Assembly (NCBI GenBank): GCA_030435675.1
Contig: CM059621.1
Span: 1,426,001-1,490,000 of the forward strand
From: Steinernema hermaphroditum
Taxonomy: Eukaryota > Nematoda > Chromadorea > Rhabditida > Steinernematidae
DNA length: 64,000 nucleotides
Reading direction: 5' to 3'
The translations under genes were made by a program, and so were the position numbers. Below, in pieces: positions 32,718 to 44,331 of the stretch (position 1 is its first letter; the number at the start of each line of letters is the position of its first letter). Under the pieces are notes generated by a model. The model worked only from the letters and a program-made list of their open reading frames with translations, was not told the DNA's origin and made no database searches.

Positions 32718-34151
32718 TGGCTCATTGATGTCGCAAAATAATCGACTAATGCGGATAACAACTCAGTGCCTATTTTGGAAAACAGATTAACTATTTCACT
32801 TACTAATGCAAGCCCGCTAACTTAGTAGCATAAGCTGTATCCTAACTGACAATAAGCGTAAGAATTACAGTAGCGCGAAAGCGAACAGCTTTCCAAGTAA
32901 TCCAACGCAGTCAGAGCAGGTGATAGTCGCTTATTTGTGATAAAAGCACATAAAGTCGCTTTAAAATAGCACCTGTCTATGAAGATAAAAAACATTACTA
33001 CGCCTTTTTGGTTATTCACTAGTGTTTTCTTAATCCATGAAACATTAAAAGTAACTTAAATGATAAGGTTTTCACTTTGAAAGCGCGTAATTGTCGCGAC
33101 GATTGGTTATGGGCATGAAATGTTCGGTGGAATTTTCGACATCTTTGTCTTATTCGGAGCGGTTTGGTCTGATGTCATGGACGAGCACTGATGGCAGTAA
33201 ATCAAATCATTTATACACAACTGCATGTAAACAAGAACAGCAATTGGGTGTTACAACACTCTGGCCGGAATAACACTCTGGGCCGTTAGTTTTGAGTTAG
33301 TGGAATAACGGCGAAATGTGATCTGTAGTCTTAGCATATCTGTGCTTTCTGAAAGTTACCGTCTTGGCAAGGGCTACTCGTTTTTCCCAGATAGTAAACA
33401 TAGCGAAAAGAAAAGATATTTACGGAATGATTCGTTTTCATCCATACAATCCAATAAAATAAATGTAAAAAATAATGCAAGAGCTACTTCGGCCTATTGC
33501 TGAAGGCAACGAAGCTCTCACGAGGGACCTGCGTTCACGTGGTCATGTGCTCGTCGAGCAGAAATTCAGTGGAAAGTTAGCGATATTCCATCTGCTGAAA
33601 CGCAGTCCTAGCACATCGTTGTCATGGACGAGCACTGATGGCAGTAAATCAAATCATTTATACACAACTGCATGTAAACAACAACAGCAATTGGGTGTTA
33701 CAACACTCTGGCCGGAATAACGTTAGTTTTGAGTTAGTGGAATAACGGCGAAATGTGATCTGTAGTCCTAGCATATCTGTGCTTTTTGAAAGTTACCTTC
33801 TTGACAAGGCGATAACTTTCAAAGAGCATGTTAGGCCACACGCAACAAGTAATCTAAAAAAGTAGGCAAAAAGAAGTGGTTGGAATGAGAGCTATATGAG
33901 CTATCGCGCCATGGGCCATCGTTATTGCTATCAAAGATCCTGCAAATACAAGATTCCTATGGGTATTCGGCTGTTGCATCATAATATTTGTCCCACTGAA
34001 TTTGGTCCTTTTGTAACACGCAGCGCTACTGGATACTTCACATATGAAGAGTGCGGTTAAATTTATTTCATTATAATGCCGTTACAAACTGTAACCATTT
34101 CTGCAAACGTATACTTCAATGTGAAAGATGTCATGATTGCTTTGCCAATCA
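32718..34151. other. Intergenic with a direct repeat at 33171-33805
   Basis: No gene recognised. Two direct copies of about 190-200 bp (33171-33372 and 33619-33805) start TCATGGACGAGCACTGATGG and end near a GAAAGTTACC block. They are separated by about 250 bp, and one copy has a 10-bp extra segment (CACTCTGGGC). Otherwise AT-rich. Confidence 0.6.
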
Positions 34152-34763
34152 TTACAATATAGGCATTGGCTTGTCGTTCACATTATTCGAGTTCTGCATG
34201 AAGGCCTGGAAGTCTCGATCTCAAACATGTCGCTTTCCTTAATTCTTCTACAATACGCTCTTACTGGCAAGCAGGTCCTTCAATTGAGGATAATGTTCGA
34301 ACAAGACGCTCTTGTCACATTCGCTCAGGTTGGCAGTTTCCTTTGCTACATTTCGCATGATACTGCCGACTGCTTCGCAGTTCAAAACACCGTGTTGAAA
34401 CAGGTTTTTCACATCTGATCTGCGGTTCGCTATAAATTTCTGTACAACCTCAGGCAAGCCATTGCCGCTTTCGTCTTTCCCCTTTTCTCGTTGAACAAGC
34501 TTCTCATATAAGTCAGGGAACTGGTTTCGAGCAATAGCAAGGAAGACCGTACGGTTCACTTCGATTCCAGGAGGATTAAGGCTTGCGGCTGTGTCAGGTT
34601 CCTGTTGTTGACGGGGAGACAGCTATTCAGTGAGCTGAAGGATTTTCATTTGTTAAATTTTACTTACGTTATCGGTGTTGATCGATCTTCCGAGAAGTTG
34701 TTGCGTTCGTACATCTGACGGACCGTACAAGAACAGAAAGACTCCCAAGACCAGGAAGAACAT
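34152..34763 (-). CDS. SXP/RAL-2 (DUF148) secreted protein, divergent copy 4
   Basis: Exons 34668-34763, 34265-34622 and 34152-34219 join to 173 aa. Signal peptide MFFLVLGVFLFLYGPSDV, then LSPRQQQEPD, then a DUF148 domain with QFPDLYEKLVQREK, FIANRRSDVKNLFQHG and HYPQLKDLLAS, and a shortened NRDFQAFMQNSNNV tail. The exon phases equal those of the three copies at 1-14 kb, but the protein is clearly more divergent and the C-terminus lacks the acidic ending. Secreted protein of unknown role. Confidence 0.82.
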
Positions 34764-35864
34764 CTTAGCTTGATAATTGGCTGTTCTTCTATCCCCTTGT
34801 TAAATACAGGAAAGTGTGTAAATACGAAACTGGTTATAAGACGAGGAAATGAGATTTGACTGTGTATAAACATGAACTTTGACGTTTTCAGAACAGAAAA
34901 ACGGTTGCTTCCTCCCAGAACGTTGTTGTGTTCCTTGTTTGTTGATCAGCGAAACAACTTTGATCGAGAACAACAAAACACAGGAACAGGTTTCATCGGT
35001 CAAAGGTGGAACTGTCAATTTTCCGTGCACTGTAACAGCGCAACGATCAATTAGTAGCAATTTGCAAAATGGAGAGCCACTACATATATATAATTTTTAA
35101 TTATGATTTTAGCTCGGTTTTTTTTTACCACGCTGGACCCGATTTCGGCGAAAAAGGCTTCATTCAACTAAATCTTTATCACAGCTATACCTCGAATTCT
35201 AACATAAAATTATAATCAAGCAAATCATATCACTCATGTCTTCGTTTCATTTCCTTGTTTCACGTGTGGCGATCGGTCGGGTCGTCCACTCGCTCCGACG
35301 GAGTGAGATGAATGATCGCTTTAGGCCGTCGTTATTGAGACAATCCTGCCTCCACGAAGGTCTAGAACATCAAAGACCAGAGGAAGAATATTCGCTGAAT
35401 TAGGCTGTGATTGTTTAGGAACGAAGTCCATATTCTGATCTGTTGTTTAATTGCCCGGTGTTCCTTACCCCTTGATCTTTCTTGTTATGCGTTTTTGGCA
35501 AACAAGTAAGATGATAATAAACAAGACATGCAAGAGTTTTGCAGTAATTTCTCCCGAGCAAAAAAAAAAACTTGCAGTGTAACGCCTAGAAGGCTGACCA
35601 TCTTTGGTTACTCTGCTGTGCTTTGCGCCGAAAACGCCTATTGGTGAAAACAGTATTAAAGTGTGCCTCTTTTTACATGTGATACGTCCTTTACGACTTA
35701 CTGCTTGTAATGGCCGGGCAACAATGTTTAACGAGTTCTTCCTCATCGTTCTCAATCTTTTATATTAATAAAAGATATTAATAGGAGTAGAGAGGAGTTG
35801 GACAAGGGAGAGAGGAGAAAGGACGTCGGCAACGAGGCGGTGATGGGATCCGACCGGTCACTAA
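34764..35864. other. Intergenic with retroposon remnants
   Basis: At 35265-35385 a piece of the family A 5' end (GGCGATCGGTCGGGTCGTCC) is readable. The block 35430-35540 (ATTCTGATCTGTTGTTTAATTG and TAATAAACAAGACATGCAAG) is similar to 38395-38500, a second dispersed repeat. No gene recognised. Confidence 0.5.
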
Positions 35865-36294
35865 AGGCCCATTTATACTCTGCGCGACACAAAACGCCCT
35901 TTTTTGTGTCGCTTAGCTTGTCCACGTGTGACTATTTACGCAAAACAAAATAAAACTGCATAGTCATGATGCATTTGGATCAGGTTATCCAACCATCATC
36001 AGAAAAAAATTTTAGGTTAACTTTACGTACGCTAACTTAACTGTCGCGCAGCTTCAACTTGACTGTCGCGCAGCTGTGTCGCCGCGCTGCGCGACAGTCA
36101 AGTTGAGGCTAAGCGACAGTTAGGTTAACCTAAATGGCATGTCCCAAAAATTTTTTCCGGTGATGGCTGGATAGCCCGATCCAAAAGCATCATGACTTTG
36201 CTGTTTTATTTTGTTTTGCGTAAAAAGTCACACGTGGAAAAGCTAAGCGACACCAAAAAGGGCGTTTTGTGTCGCGCAGAGTATAAATGGGCCT
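35865..36294. mobile_element. Palindromic MITE, PIF/Harbinger-type, 430 bp
   Basis: Starts AGGCCCATTTATACTCTGCG and ends with the complement, flanked on both sides by TAA (35862-35864, 36295-36297). The two halves are inverted repeats over nearly the entire length, with centre near 36075 (CTGCGCGACAG motifs). A 3-bp TAA duplication and ends related to the Harbinger element at 58179 identify it as a non-autonomous relative. It encodes nothing. Confidence 0.82.
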
Positions 36295-36297
36295 TAA

Positions 36298-36500
36298 GTG
36301 ACACGGTTAGGCGACTTCCTTTTTTCTGGCCAGACGAGAGACAGCGGCGGGAAACGTAGAGACGGGCGGCAGAGCTGAGAAGGGGAGCAACAATGTGAGC
36401 CGTAAAGGCTGTGGCCATTACAGTGCACATGTGTAGGGAAATAAGGAAAAAGAACAACTCATTTGAAATGTACTAACATCACGCACAAGATATGTGTATT
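36298..36500. other. Short intergenic stretch
   Basis: Between the MITE and the pseudo-astacin 3' end; no feature seen. Confidence 0.4.
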
Positions 36501-37867
36501 TTACGATTCGTTATGTTTTTCGTCCAAGACACTTCTATGGAGAAGCGTGAAAGTTGTTGGATCGCTGTAGTCTTGACTGAGAGTAAGCACAACGAAATTC
36601 TCATTTGTGCGAATGGGGTCCTTTGGAAGCTGTTTGTTGCAGAAAAACTTATATCCCCCAGGTATGAAATTCCCAGAACGGATCTCGAGCCATGTTTTGG
36701 TAAAGGGGGTGCAGCGCTCGTTCTCTGGGGCGATGGTTACCAGCTTGATCTCAATGTTTCTGCCCTTCGGTGCCTGCAACAAAATAGATGTGGTATCTAT
36801 CTGCTCCACTCACGTTTAAAAACCAGTAGCAAGAAATGTTGTTCTCGTTCGCCTGTCTTTGAATAGTCAGTTCTTTCCAAGAATCCGTCACGTCGATGTA
36901 GCCTCCACATCCTTTATGCGTAGCTTCGTTGTAATCCAGCTCAGTGCATAGACGGCCGGTAAATCCCCGAGGACATGAGCATTCCGAACAGTTATGCGGA
37001 TTCACATAACCCCCATTTTCACAAGCGGTCTTCTCTGCCTCGCATTTATCAAGGCATTTGAAGAGACGATTAATTTCAAGGTAGTCAGCGTGCGAAGGAG
37101 CATATATGTTCCTGCCCATGGTATACTGATATAGATGATCCTTGGCCAGGATAGTTGGTTTCATCCCATCGATACTGCCAAACTCTACAGAGTCATTAAA
37201 TTAGGCAATTTACAGACTTTTTACCCGGGATAACGTGGAGCAAACTATCAAAATCGTATGGTACGCCGTACGATTTGCTCTCTTCTGGGCTGTACTTATC
37301 GAACATGTCTAAGAAGTCGGGCTTAGTGTTGTTTTCGAGCAGGGTGACATATTCGTCTCGGTCGTACCGTTGGTGTGGGGATTGAATTCCAATGGTGTAA
37401 AAGAGCAGCTCGTAATAGTTGACAATCTAAACGAAGATACATATCTGTTGCAACAGTCTTCCGGAACAGACCTTCATGCATCCATCGTTGAAAGCTACCG
37501 TATACCGCACCAATTCGTTGTTTTTCCCAACGCGCCAAGATTGGCACTCCGTACCATTGGTGAAGACTATAGTTGTTGTGCTCTTCCTAGTAAGCGAGGT
37601 GATCGGAACCTCGGTAAAGCTCAAACACGTTCTCGATTGGATTTCTCGAAGAATATCTCTCAATGCCGGTCGGTTTTCGTCCGCTAAATATAGACGTTAG
37701 CATAAAAACATAATCCTTAACCTACGGAACACTGTATCAAAAGTGAAGGGTATTGCTCGGTCAGTCTCCCATAGCCTCTCAGGGTAGTTGTCGTCGTTTA
37801 TGGCCCTTCCGAGTCGTATGGCATACAAAGGAGTGGAAAGAAATAGCAGTAAGGTCCACTGGAACAT
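36501..37867 (-). CDS. Pseudo-astacin (zinc site lost) with EGF and CUB, copy 2
   Basis: Five exons from MFQWTLLLFLSTPLYA (37867) to the stop at 36501. The structure equals copy 1: signal peptide then RAINDDNYPERLWETD with no propeptide; TCLSFTEVPIT; TECQSWRVGK; QRYDRDEYVTLLEN; YDFDSLLHV; PTILAKDHLYQYTMGRN; LNRLFKC-type linker; EGF (CENGGYVNPHNCSECSCPRG); CUB ending TLSQDYSDPTTF. The zinc helix reads ELLFYTIGIQS (about 37383-37415), so all three His and the catalytic Glu are gone. The Met-turn Met is Leu and its Tyr is Val. Lies head to head with copy 3, 1.2 kb away. Probably secreted and non-enzymatic. Confidence 0.82.
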
Positions 37868-39088
37868 GCCGGCCGAAATGTGACTTATTGTAAAACTGGT
37901 AAGGTCGCAAGAATATAAACAGCCTGCTAATTAGTACCGGTTGTTCTCCGCGCCGCTTCTTATCAGCGATCTCCTGAGCTCTTTGGTACTGTAATTAAAA
38001 ATATTGTTGGTTGGTGTAAACTAAGAATTTAAGATCTCGTTTTGGACATCGCTTTTGTTTTTGTGCGATGAGTCATGGGGATCGTAAAAACATGACGTTC
38101 GAAAGTTCCTTCCCTTTTTACCTTTCTGTTTTCGACAAAAACAAATTTTCGGTTGCCCTACGCCAAATACAGTACTGATCTTTCTGGGGCATTTGTAAGG
38201 ATGTCCTGCATAGCAAAAGTCATCGATTCGGGTAGATAAACTGTGTTTAAAACAGTGAAGATGCCAATGCAATCTGAAATGCGGTGAAAGCTTGATGAAT
38301 ACACAATGCAAACATTGGAGTATAATTTACATAACTTGCGACAATAGCGCAGCACGTAGAGGCCAATCAGAATACGTTCTTAGCAAGTAATCTACTGTTC
38401 TGATCTACTGTTCAATTGTCACTTGCTCTTTCATGCTTAGACTTCCTTGTTAGCCCTATTTGGCGAATAACAAGAACAGTAGTAAACAAGACGTGTAATT
38501 TCGTAAGAGTCGTGCAATCGTGCCCCTAAGGCCAAAAAAATGAAAATGATGTCAGAATTGTTTTCAGCTCATTTGACCAAAACAAACGATGTGTTTAAAA
38601 CGTTTTGGCTTTCAATAAATGATATACTTTGGTGAGTAGAAACATGGCCTGGAGAGAAATAAGAAAGAAGTGAATCGTGACAATGCTTGTTACTGAATCA
38701 AGTGGTGATCGCACAACTGGTGGGTATGTAATCGATCATAGGAAGAACAAAAACGTTAGTTATTACCATTACCTTAACAGTGGTGAAGTGCTAACTTTGA
38801 AACTATGTATCTCTCTTGATGAAGCACCCTCAAGGATAAACAGCAGACAGAGGCCAAATTTCTTCGTGTTTATTGGGGTTATACCACAGCTATACCCTCT
38901 CGATCGCTGTTTTCTTACAAATTCCTCTTTTGGTCCTTTACAACCTAAGTTGACCAAATAAAATGTGAATAACAAGCTGAAGGAGAGGCGGCAAAACAAA
39001 GAACCGGTACTCGCACCTTCGTCACAGTTTCTTGATCAGATATTGGTTCCTCTATAAAACATTCTTCAGGTAGTCCTCCTCGGCAACC
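37868..39088. other. Divergent intergenic region between two pseudo-astacins
   Basis: Shared upstream region of copies 2 and 3. It contains family A tail-like sequence at 38160-38255 (GGCATTTGTAAGGATGTCC then GATTCGGGTAGATAAACTG) and a dispersed block at 38395-38500 also seen at 35430. No gene recognised. Confidence 0.5.
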
Positions 39089-40455
39089 ATGTTCTACTTC
39101 GTCCTTGTCGTTCTTCTCTTCGTCACATCATCTGCAATCAGACTCCGCAGAGCTATCAACGACGACAACAATCCGGAGTACCTTTGGCAGACCGACCGAC
39201 CGATACCGTTTACATTTTACAGCGATTTTGGTAAGTTGGCCCGGTTTTACCAACTACGTCTTTTCAACGTATAGCTGAATCCGACCGACCGGCTGTTAGA
39301 GATGTTTTTCGGGCTATCGCAGCGAGAACATGTCTGACCTTCAAGGAAGTTCCGGAAGACTCGGTAACTTATAAAAGCGACACCACGATTGCCTTTTTTA
39401 ATGGAACAAAGTGCGTGACGTCACAAATCGGAAAGAACAGGAATCAGGTTGGATTCCCTATAATCTTAAAGGAAAAAACATGCAGATCCGTATGTTGCTG
39501 AGCTCCAAGCACCGCAGATTGCATCATAGATTTTAGGAGGTCAACTACTTCGAGCACATATTTTACGCTCTGGGACTTCAGCCCACGCAGCAACGAGCAG
39601 ACCGCGACGATTATATCACTTTTTACGAAAACCGAACCCAACCGGAACGCGTGAGCATGTTTGAGAAATACACATCTGAGAACAGCAAGGACTTCGATGT
39701 TCCATACGATTTCGATAGTGTGCTTCACATCACTCCAGGTATGAATAATCATTTTGATGAAGTTCTCAACCAGGACTTCTTAAGATGTGTTTAATCTTAA
39801 CGGGCAACCAACCATCGTCGCCAAGGATCCACTGTATCAGTATGCCGTCGGTAGAAACATATACACTGGCGCCCACTCGGACTATCTCCAGCTCAATCGA
39901 CTCTACAAGTGTCTTGATAAATGCCAGGCAGAGAATGCCGTTTGCGAAAATGGAGGTTATGTTAATCCTCATAACTGTTCCGAGTGCTCATGTCCTCGGG
40001 GATTCGCTGGCCCTCTATGTGCCGAGCTAGATTACAACGAAGCTACACATAAAGGATGTGGAGGTCAGATCGATGTGACCGGTTCTTGGAAAGAACTGAG
40101 TATTCAAAGAGACGCAAACGAAAACAACATTTCTTGCCACTGGTTCCTTCAGGTAAGTGTGAACGGTCGTTCATAGATCAACGGCGCCGCCTTTCAGGCA
40201 CCGCAAGACAGCCACATTGAGATCAAAATAGCGTCTGTAGCTCCAGAGAATCAACTTTGCACTTTCTTCACTAAAACGTGGCTCGAGATCCGGTCGGGAG
40301 ACTTCACTGTTGGAGGGTACAAATTCTTTTGTGGAAATCAGATTCCAAAGCTGCCCATCAAGAATCTTGGAAACTTCGTTGTGGTCACTCTCAGTCAGGA
40401 CTATAGCGATCCGACAAGGTTTTCACTTTTTCACAAAAGCATCCCTGATGAATAA
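39089..40455 (+). CDS. Pseudo-astacin (zinc site lost) with EGF and CUB, copy 3
   Basis: Exons 39089-39230, 39275-39489, 39537-39738, 39785-40152 and 40198-40455 join without gaps to 394 aa. MFYFVLVVLLFVTSSA signal, RRAINDDNNPEYLWQTD, TCLTFKEVPED, KCVTSQIGK, ADRDDYITFYEN, YDFDSVLHI, PTIVAKDPLYQYAVGRN, EGF (CENGGYVNPHNCSECSCPRG) and CUB with cysteines in place. The zinc site is EHIFYALGLQP (39552-39584). The Met-turn reads SVLHI instead of SxMHY. No propeptide. Full length and open, so the loss is of catalysis, not of the gene. Closest in sequence to copy 1. Confidence 0.85.
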
Positions 40456-41856
40456 GAAGTTAAAGCCTTTAATGCAGATGTAACAAGTTGTTGTGCTGTA
40501 ATATAAACGTGTGCATTTTTTTATTATTCCCTAGAAAACTGATTTTTAACATTAGTAGCGCATAATCTGCCATTTCAGGCGTTTACGAGAATGTGCAAAC
40601 AACGCGATTTTTGGGGAACTCGTAATTATTTTACTCTTCTTTTGTCATGCCATCTCATGATGCACAACCGACTAGTCGTTTGGTCGTTCTTGGCCTTTTC
40701 TGTTGCCCGCGATGATCGTCCCGGCTCCACAATGGCGTAGAACACCGGGAAACCGTATGCAAATTCCAACGTATGCGAAGAAGATCTTCATCACCATCGG
40801 ACCCCAGCGCTCTCACCCCTACATCTGTCGAAAATCCGCTGCAGTGGTGAGATTTACGCCGCTAGCCGAACAGAAAATGGCCTTTCGGGCCTCACCGTGC
40901 TACGACGTCGTGCCCCCATCGTTCCGAGAGACTAAACTCGTACATCTTTGAATGATGATAGCATGCAAGGTGAACTCAGAAAAGCTGAACACTATTGTTT
41001 GGTAACACGGCGCACACTAGCACTTTACAAATAACAACTTATCGTGAGTCCTTTGGCACCTGCCGTTACCCATTATTTAAAGCCTGAAATCGCGTAATTT
41101 CTAATGTGACACAAGAGGCAGTCAACTATCTTTTCAAGCTCGAGAACAAGGTCAGTAAAATGTATGTGTCTATGTTGCGGGACTTCCAGGCATATGAGAT
41201 AATAGAAAAGTTTTCAAACTGTGTTTTTTTTGTAAATTTTCTCTGCATTTGTGCAGTTGTCGATATTTTTTTTATTGATATTACTGATATTCGTTTCTGT
41301 ATTTTACAGAAATTTATGACCTGTGAACATATGCGGATATGCGAGTGTTGCAAAAACAACAAAAATGAGAAGGTTGACACGTGCTGGCACGGTCAAGACA
41401 ATCGTCTTCATTGACAAGAAATCAGCTCTCTTTGTCCCATAACTATAATGATCTAGTACTGTTGTTTCAAGAGATTAACCTCGTAAACTCCGAAGCGAAA
41501 AAAGCCCTTTGACCAGGAGCACCATGTCCACCGGGAGGCAACAGTGGTCTCGTAGGGAATCGCTGTTTCCAGGCCCAGTTTTGACCATGGACTAAACTGT
41601 TTCCTACGGTGTAAATGAGGCTTGATGATCGAAGCAGAGCCTTCATCTGTTTTTTTTCTTGTTTTGTGTTTTCGGCAACAGAATGAAATGTCATAACAAA
41701 TGGCACAAAGAAATTATTTCAATAACGCCACGGAACACGGAACATCGGATGTTTTGCTTCTTTGCATGAATTACCAAAGACAATCGTAGCATGTGATGTT
41801 TCATTTTCCTATGTCCAAATTTCATCCTAAGCTTAAGTCGTATACCTCCTACAGAG
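40456..41856. other. Intergenic with a family A retroposon fragment
   Basis: The stretch 40660-40950 follows family A blocks (GGTCGTTCTTGGCC, GATCGTCCCGGCTCC, GTAGAACACCGGGAAACCG) in decayed form. The rest is AT-rich without a recognised gene. Confidence 0.5.
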
Positions 41857-42944
41857 ATGGAAACGACCGGTTACGTTGGCCTCGCTATGATCATCATCTC
41901 GATAGTTGGGATTTTCGGCAACTTCAATATCATCGTAGCGACGATTCGTAAGAAGAGACTGCAATCGAACAGCGGACTTCTGCTATGCGTGTTGGCAAGT
42001 TTTGACTTGACATGTCTTCTCTTCGACGTCGTCAACGGAACGTGGGCGCTGCTCGGCATTGCTTTGACGAAGCCAGACTGTTTCAAAACGGTTATGGTCT
42101 ACTGTTGTGCGCAGTTCGCTTCTAACGCTGCTCTACTCGGTTTAGCCTTTGATCGGCTTTTCGCAGTAACATTTCCCGTAAAGTATGTATGGATTTTATA
42201 TGAATTTCTTGCGTTAATATATATGTTTCTTTCTTAACAGTTCCTCGGTTTAGATACATGCGATTCTCCGTACTGTACACTTTATTCGGTGCTATTCTTC
42301 CGGGGCTGTTTCTTGGAGCGACATTTGTAATTCTAGGCTCACTGTACACCTTAGACGATAGCGTCAAAGGTAGCCTCTGCTTTGTTGGGGGAGCCCTGCC
42401 TCGTACATTGTCACAGCTTCGGAATTGCTTGCTTCTTTCAATGAACTCCGGCGTTATCGTAATATACCTTGCGGCTTATGTTGTGTTGCGTCTGCAAAGT
42501 GGGTCTTTTAAAGTGCGGTCACATATGATACTATACGCATTTAGAGCATCGGTCGCGCAATAACAACCAATTCTTATCAACTCTAAGAACCCACGAAAAA
42601 GCCATGAGGTCAATTACAATATTTCTGCTCTTCTTCGTGGGAACATACTTCTTCTCGCGTGCGATGCTTTCGATTCCGGCACCCAGTGACGGTAGCACTG
42701 GTCTGCTGCAGGATATCATAAGCAACACCATGGTGAGCGAAACGTGAAGGTTAAATATGATTTTTCGGATGTTAAGATGTTCCCTGTCATTATCGCCTAT
42801 TCGCAGTGTTACTTTGTCTACTTCTGGCGCAACATGGACTATCGTGAAGCCTTCATGGAGCAACTCGGACTTTCCAAATTTAAAAGTATTAAAGTTGTGA
42901 AACAAACGACTGTTGCAACTGTTACTCTGGTACGTACCAAGTAA
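41857..42944 (+). CDS. Srsx-family chemoreceptor 3
   Basis: Exons 41857-42182, 42254-42498, 42545-42732 and 42777-42944 join to 308 aa. It shows IISIVGIFGNFNIIVAT, KKRLQSNSGLLLCVLASFDLTC, YCCAQFASNAALLG, AFDRLFAVTFPVKYMRFS, RTHEKAMRSITIFLLFFVGT and YSQCYFVYFWRNMDYREAF. The first intron has two AG sites 13 bp apart; only the second (TTTAG before ATACATG) keeps the frame. An AATAAA lies at 42971-42976, 27 bp past the stop. Exon phases are identical to the 17.5 and 19.8 kb genes, but it is about 22 kb away. Intact. Confidence 0.88.
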
Positions 42945-42970
42945 AACCGAAAATCAACTATTTTGTTGTA

Positions 42971-42976
42971 AATAAA
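42971..42976 (+). terminator. Poly(A) signal AATAAA of Srsx 3
   Basis: Canonical hexamer 27 bp downstream of the TAA stop at 42944. Confidence 0.6.
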
Positions 42977-44331
42977 ACATATGTTGCCACTTACAACGTT
43001 CACCTGTGATAGTATCGGGTGAGCACTACGACGATCTCAGTGGTGTTCTTTCATGTTTCCATGTGCAGTTGGCACAGTTAGCACGCAGCTAATCCTTGGG
43101 GGATGCGAAAGTAAACACACAAGTGATGATGCCGCGATGTTAAGCATGCGTCGATATTAGAGCGCCGAACTTTACAGAGCCATATAAAATTGTGGAGGAT
43201 TTGGTGATTTGATCTGAATGTTCAACATATTGCAAATGAGCTGCCGTCTTTTGTGTGATGTTGACAGTGATTTTGGCCGTCTCAGTGTTTCTCTGTCACA
43301 TTATTTTTGGTGCGTGGGGACCTCAAGGCTCTCAGGACACTTCAGTTGACCTATTGCTGGGTTCGCGCTCTGGCTTCGGCTCATACGTCTTGATTTAAAG
43401 CGTGCTATCTTATCTTGGAAACATTGAGTACTACCTGATACGTAGGGACTGCGTTGGAAACTGCAACCAACTCAGATAAGTCCATGAAATTTTCTGCTGC
43501 AGGGGTAGTCGCTCTTTGACGACAGTAACGTCCCAATCTGACGTATGCCTTCTCTGTCACGCACTCGTAGTCCACTCTGTCGTAGGGCTCGCCAAAAACA
43601 GCCAAATATGTATCCTGCTCCTTCAAAATACGTAAGAGCCTGTCGCCACGCGGGATCCTCCTTGTGTACGACTTCCAACCACACACGGTGACACAACAGT
43701 CACGACAATAACGAACACACGCGAGCTAACTCAGTAGCCTCGCAACAACAGCCGCCGCAAACTCGCAAGTTTCAACTCCCAAGAAAACCACAGGAATAGA
43801 TTCGCGACGCGCAATCTTCTTATACAACACGAACTGGAATCTAACGGATCTCCAGAAACACAACAAAGCCGAGCTGGTAACACTAACTAACACTAACGGC
43901 AACAACAATAATTGACGACACACACACACAGAAATTGGACAACACGGCCAAAACACAGTGCGTCCGCACGGGCACACGGTGAGCACTCTGGAGAACACCG
44001 CTGGTCCTCAGCAGCACACTGGTGAACTCTGCTGCTCTCCACGGTTTGCAGCTCATAGTCTTGTCCAGAAACTTCTGCGTCCCGTAGAGACGTTGTACGG
44101 CGCGTAGACGTCTGGTTCAGAATTGGCGCGCGATTCAACTCCTGCTGAAATTCGGGAAATCCCAGACGCGCTGAAACGACGCGACGATTGTCGCGGCGCC
44201 CTCAAGTACGGTGCTCTAGTGTTGGTGCGATGACGGCTTCACCAATTTGCAATTATTAGTATTTTATTCATTCATAAAACTATTTGCACTTCCACACTGC
44301 AAAATTTTTTTGTAAAACGAACACAGAAATG
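42977..44331. other. Intergenic; unidentified 93-codon ORF and CAACAG-rich block
   Basis: The minus-strand frame 43405-43686 encodes a hydrophilic sequence (RIPRGDRLLRILKEQDTYLA, LGRYCRQRATTPAAENFMDL) that looks protein-coding in composition but belongs to no family I recognise. A retrotransposon remnant is possible. Next to it, 43690-44120 is rich in ACAACAG/ACACACA motifs. 43340-43410 has a piece of the GCTTAGGC-type repeat seen at 7.2 and 21.6 kb. Confidence 0.4.

Noticed and set aside
36492..36866. Plus-strand ORF over the pseudo-astacin 3' end
   Set aside because: Antisense to the CUB exons, which have homology, splice sites and correct frame on the minus strand.
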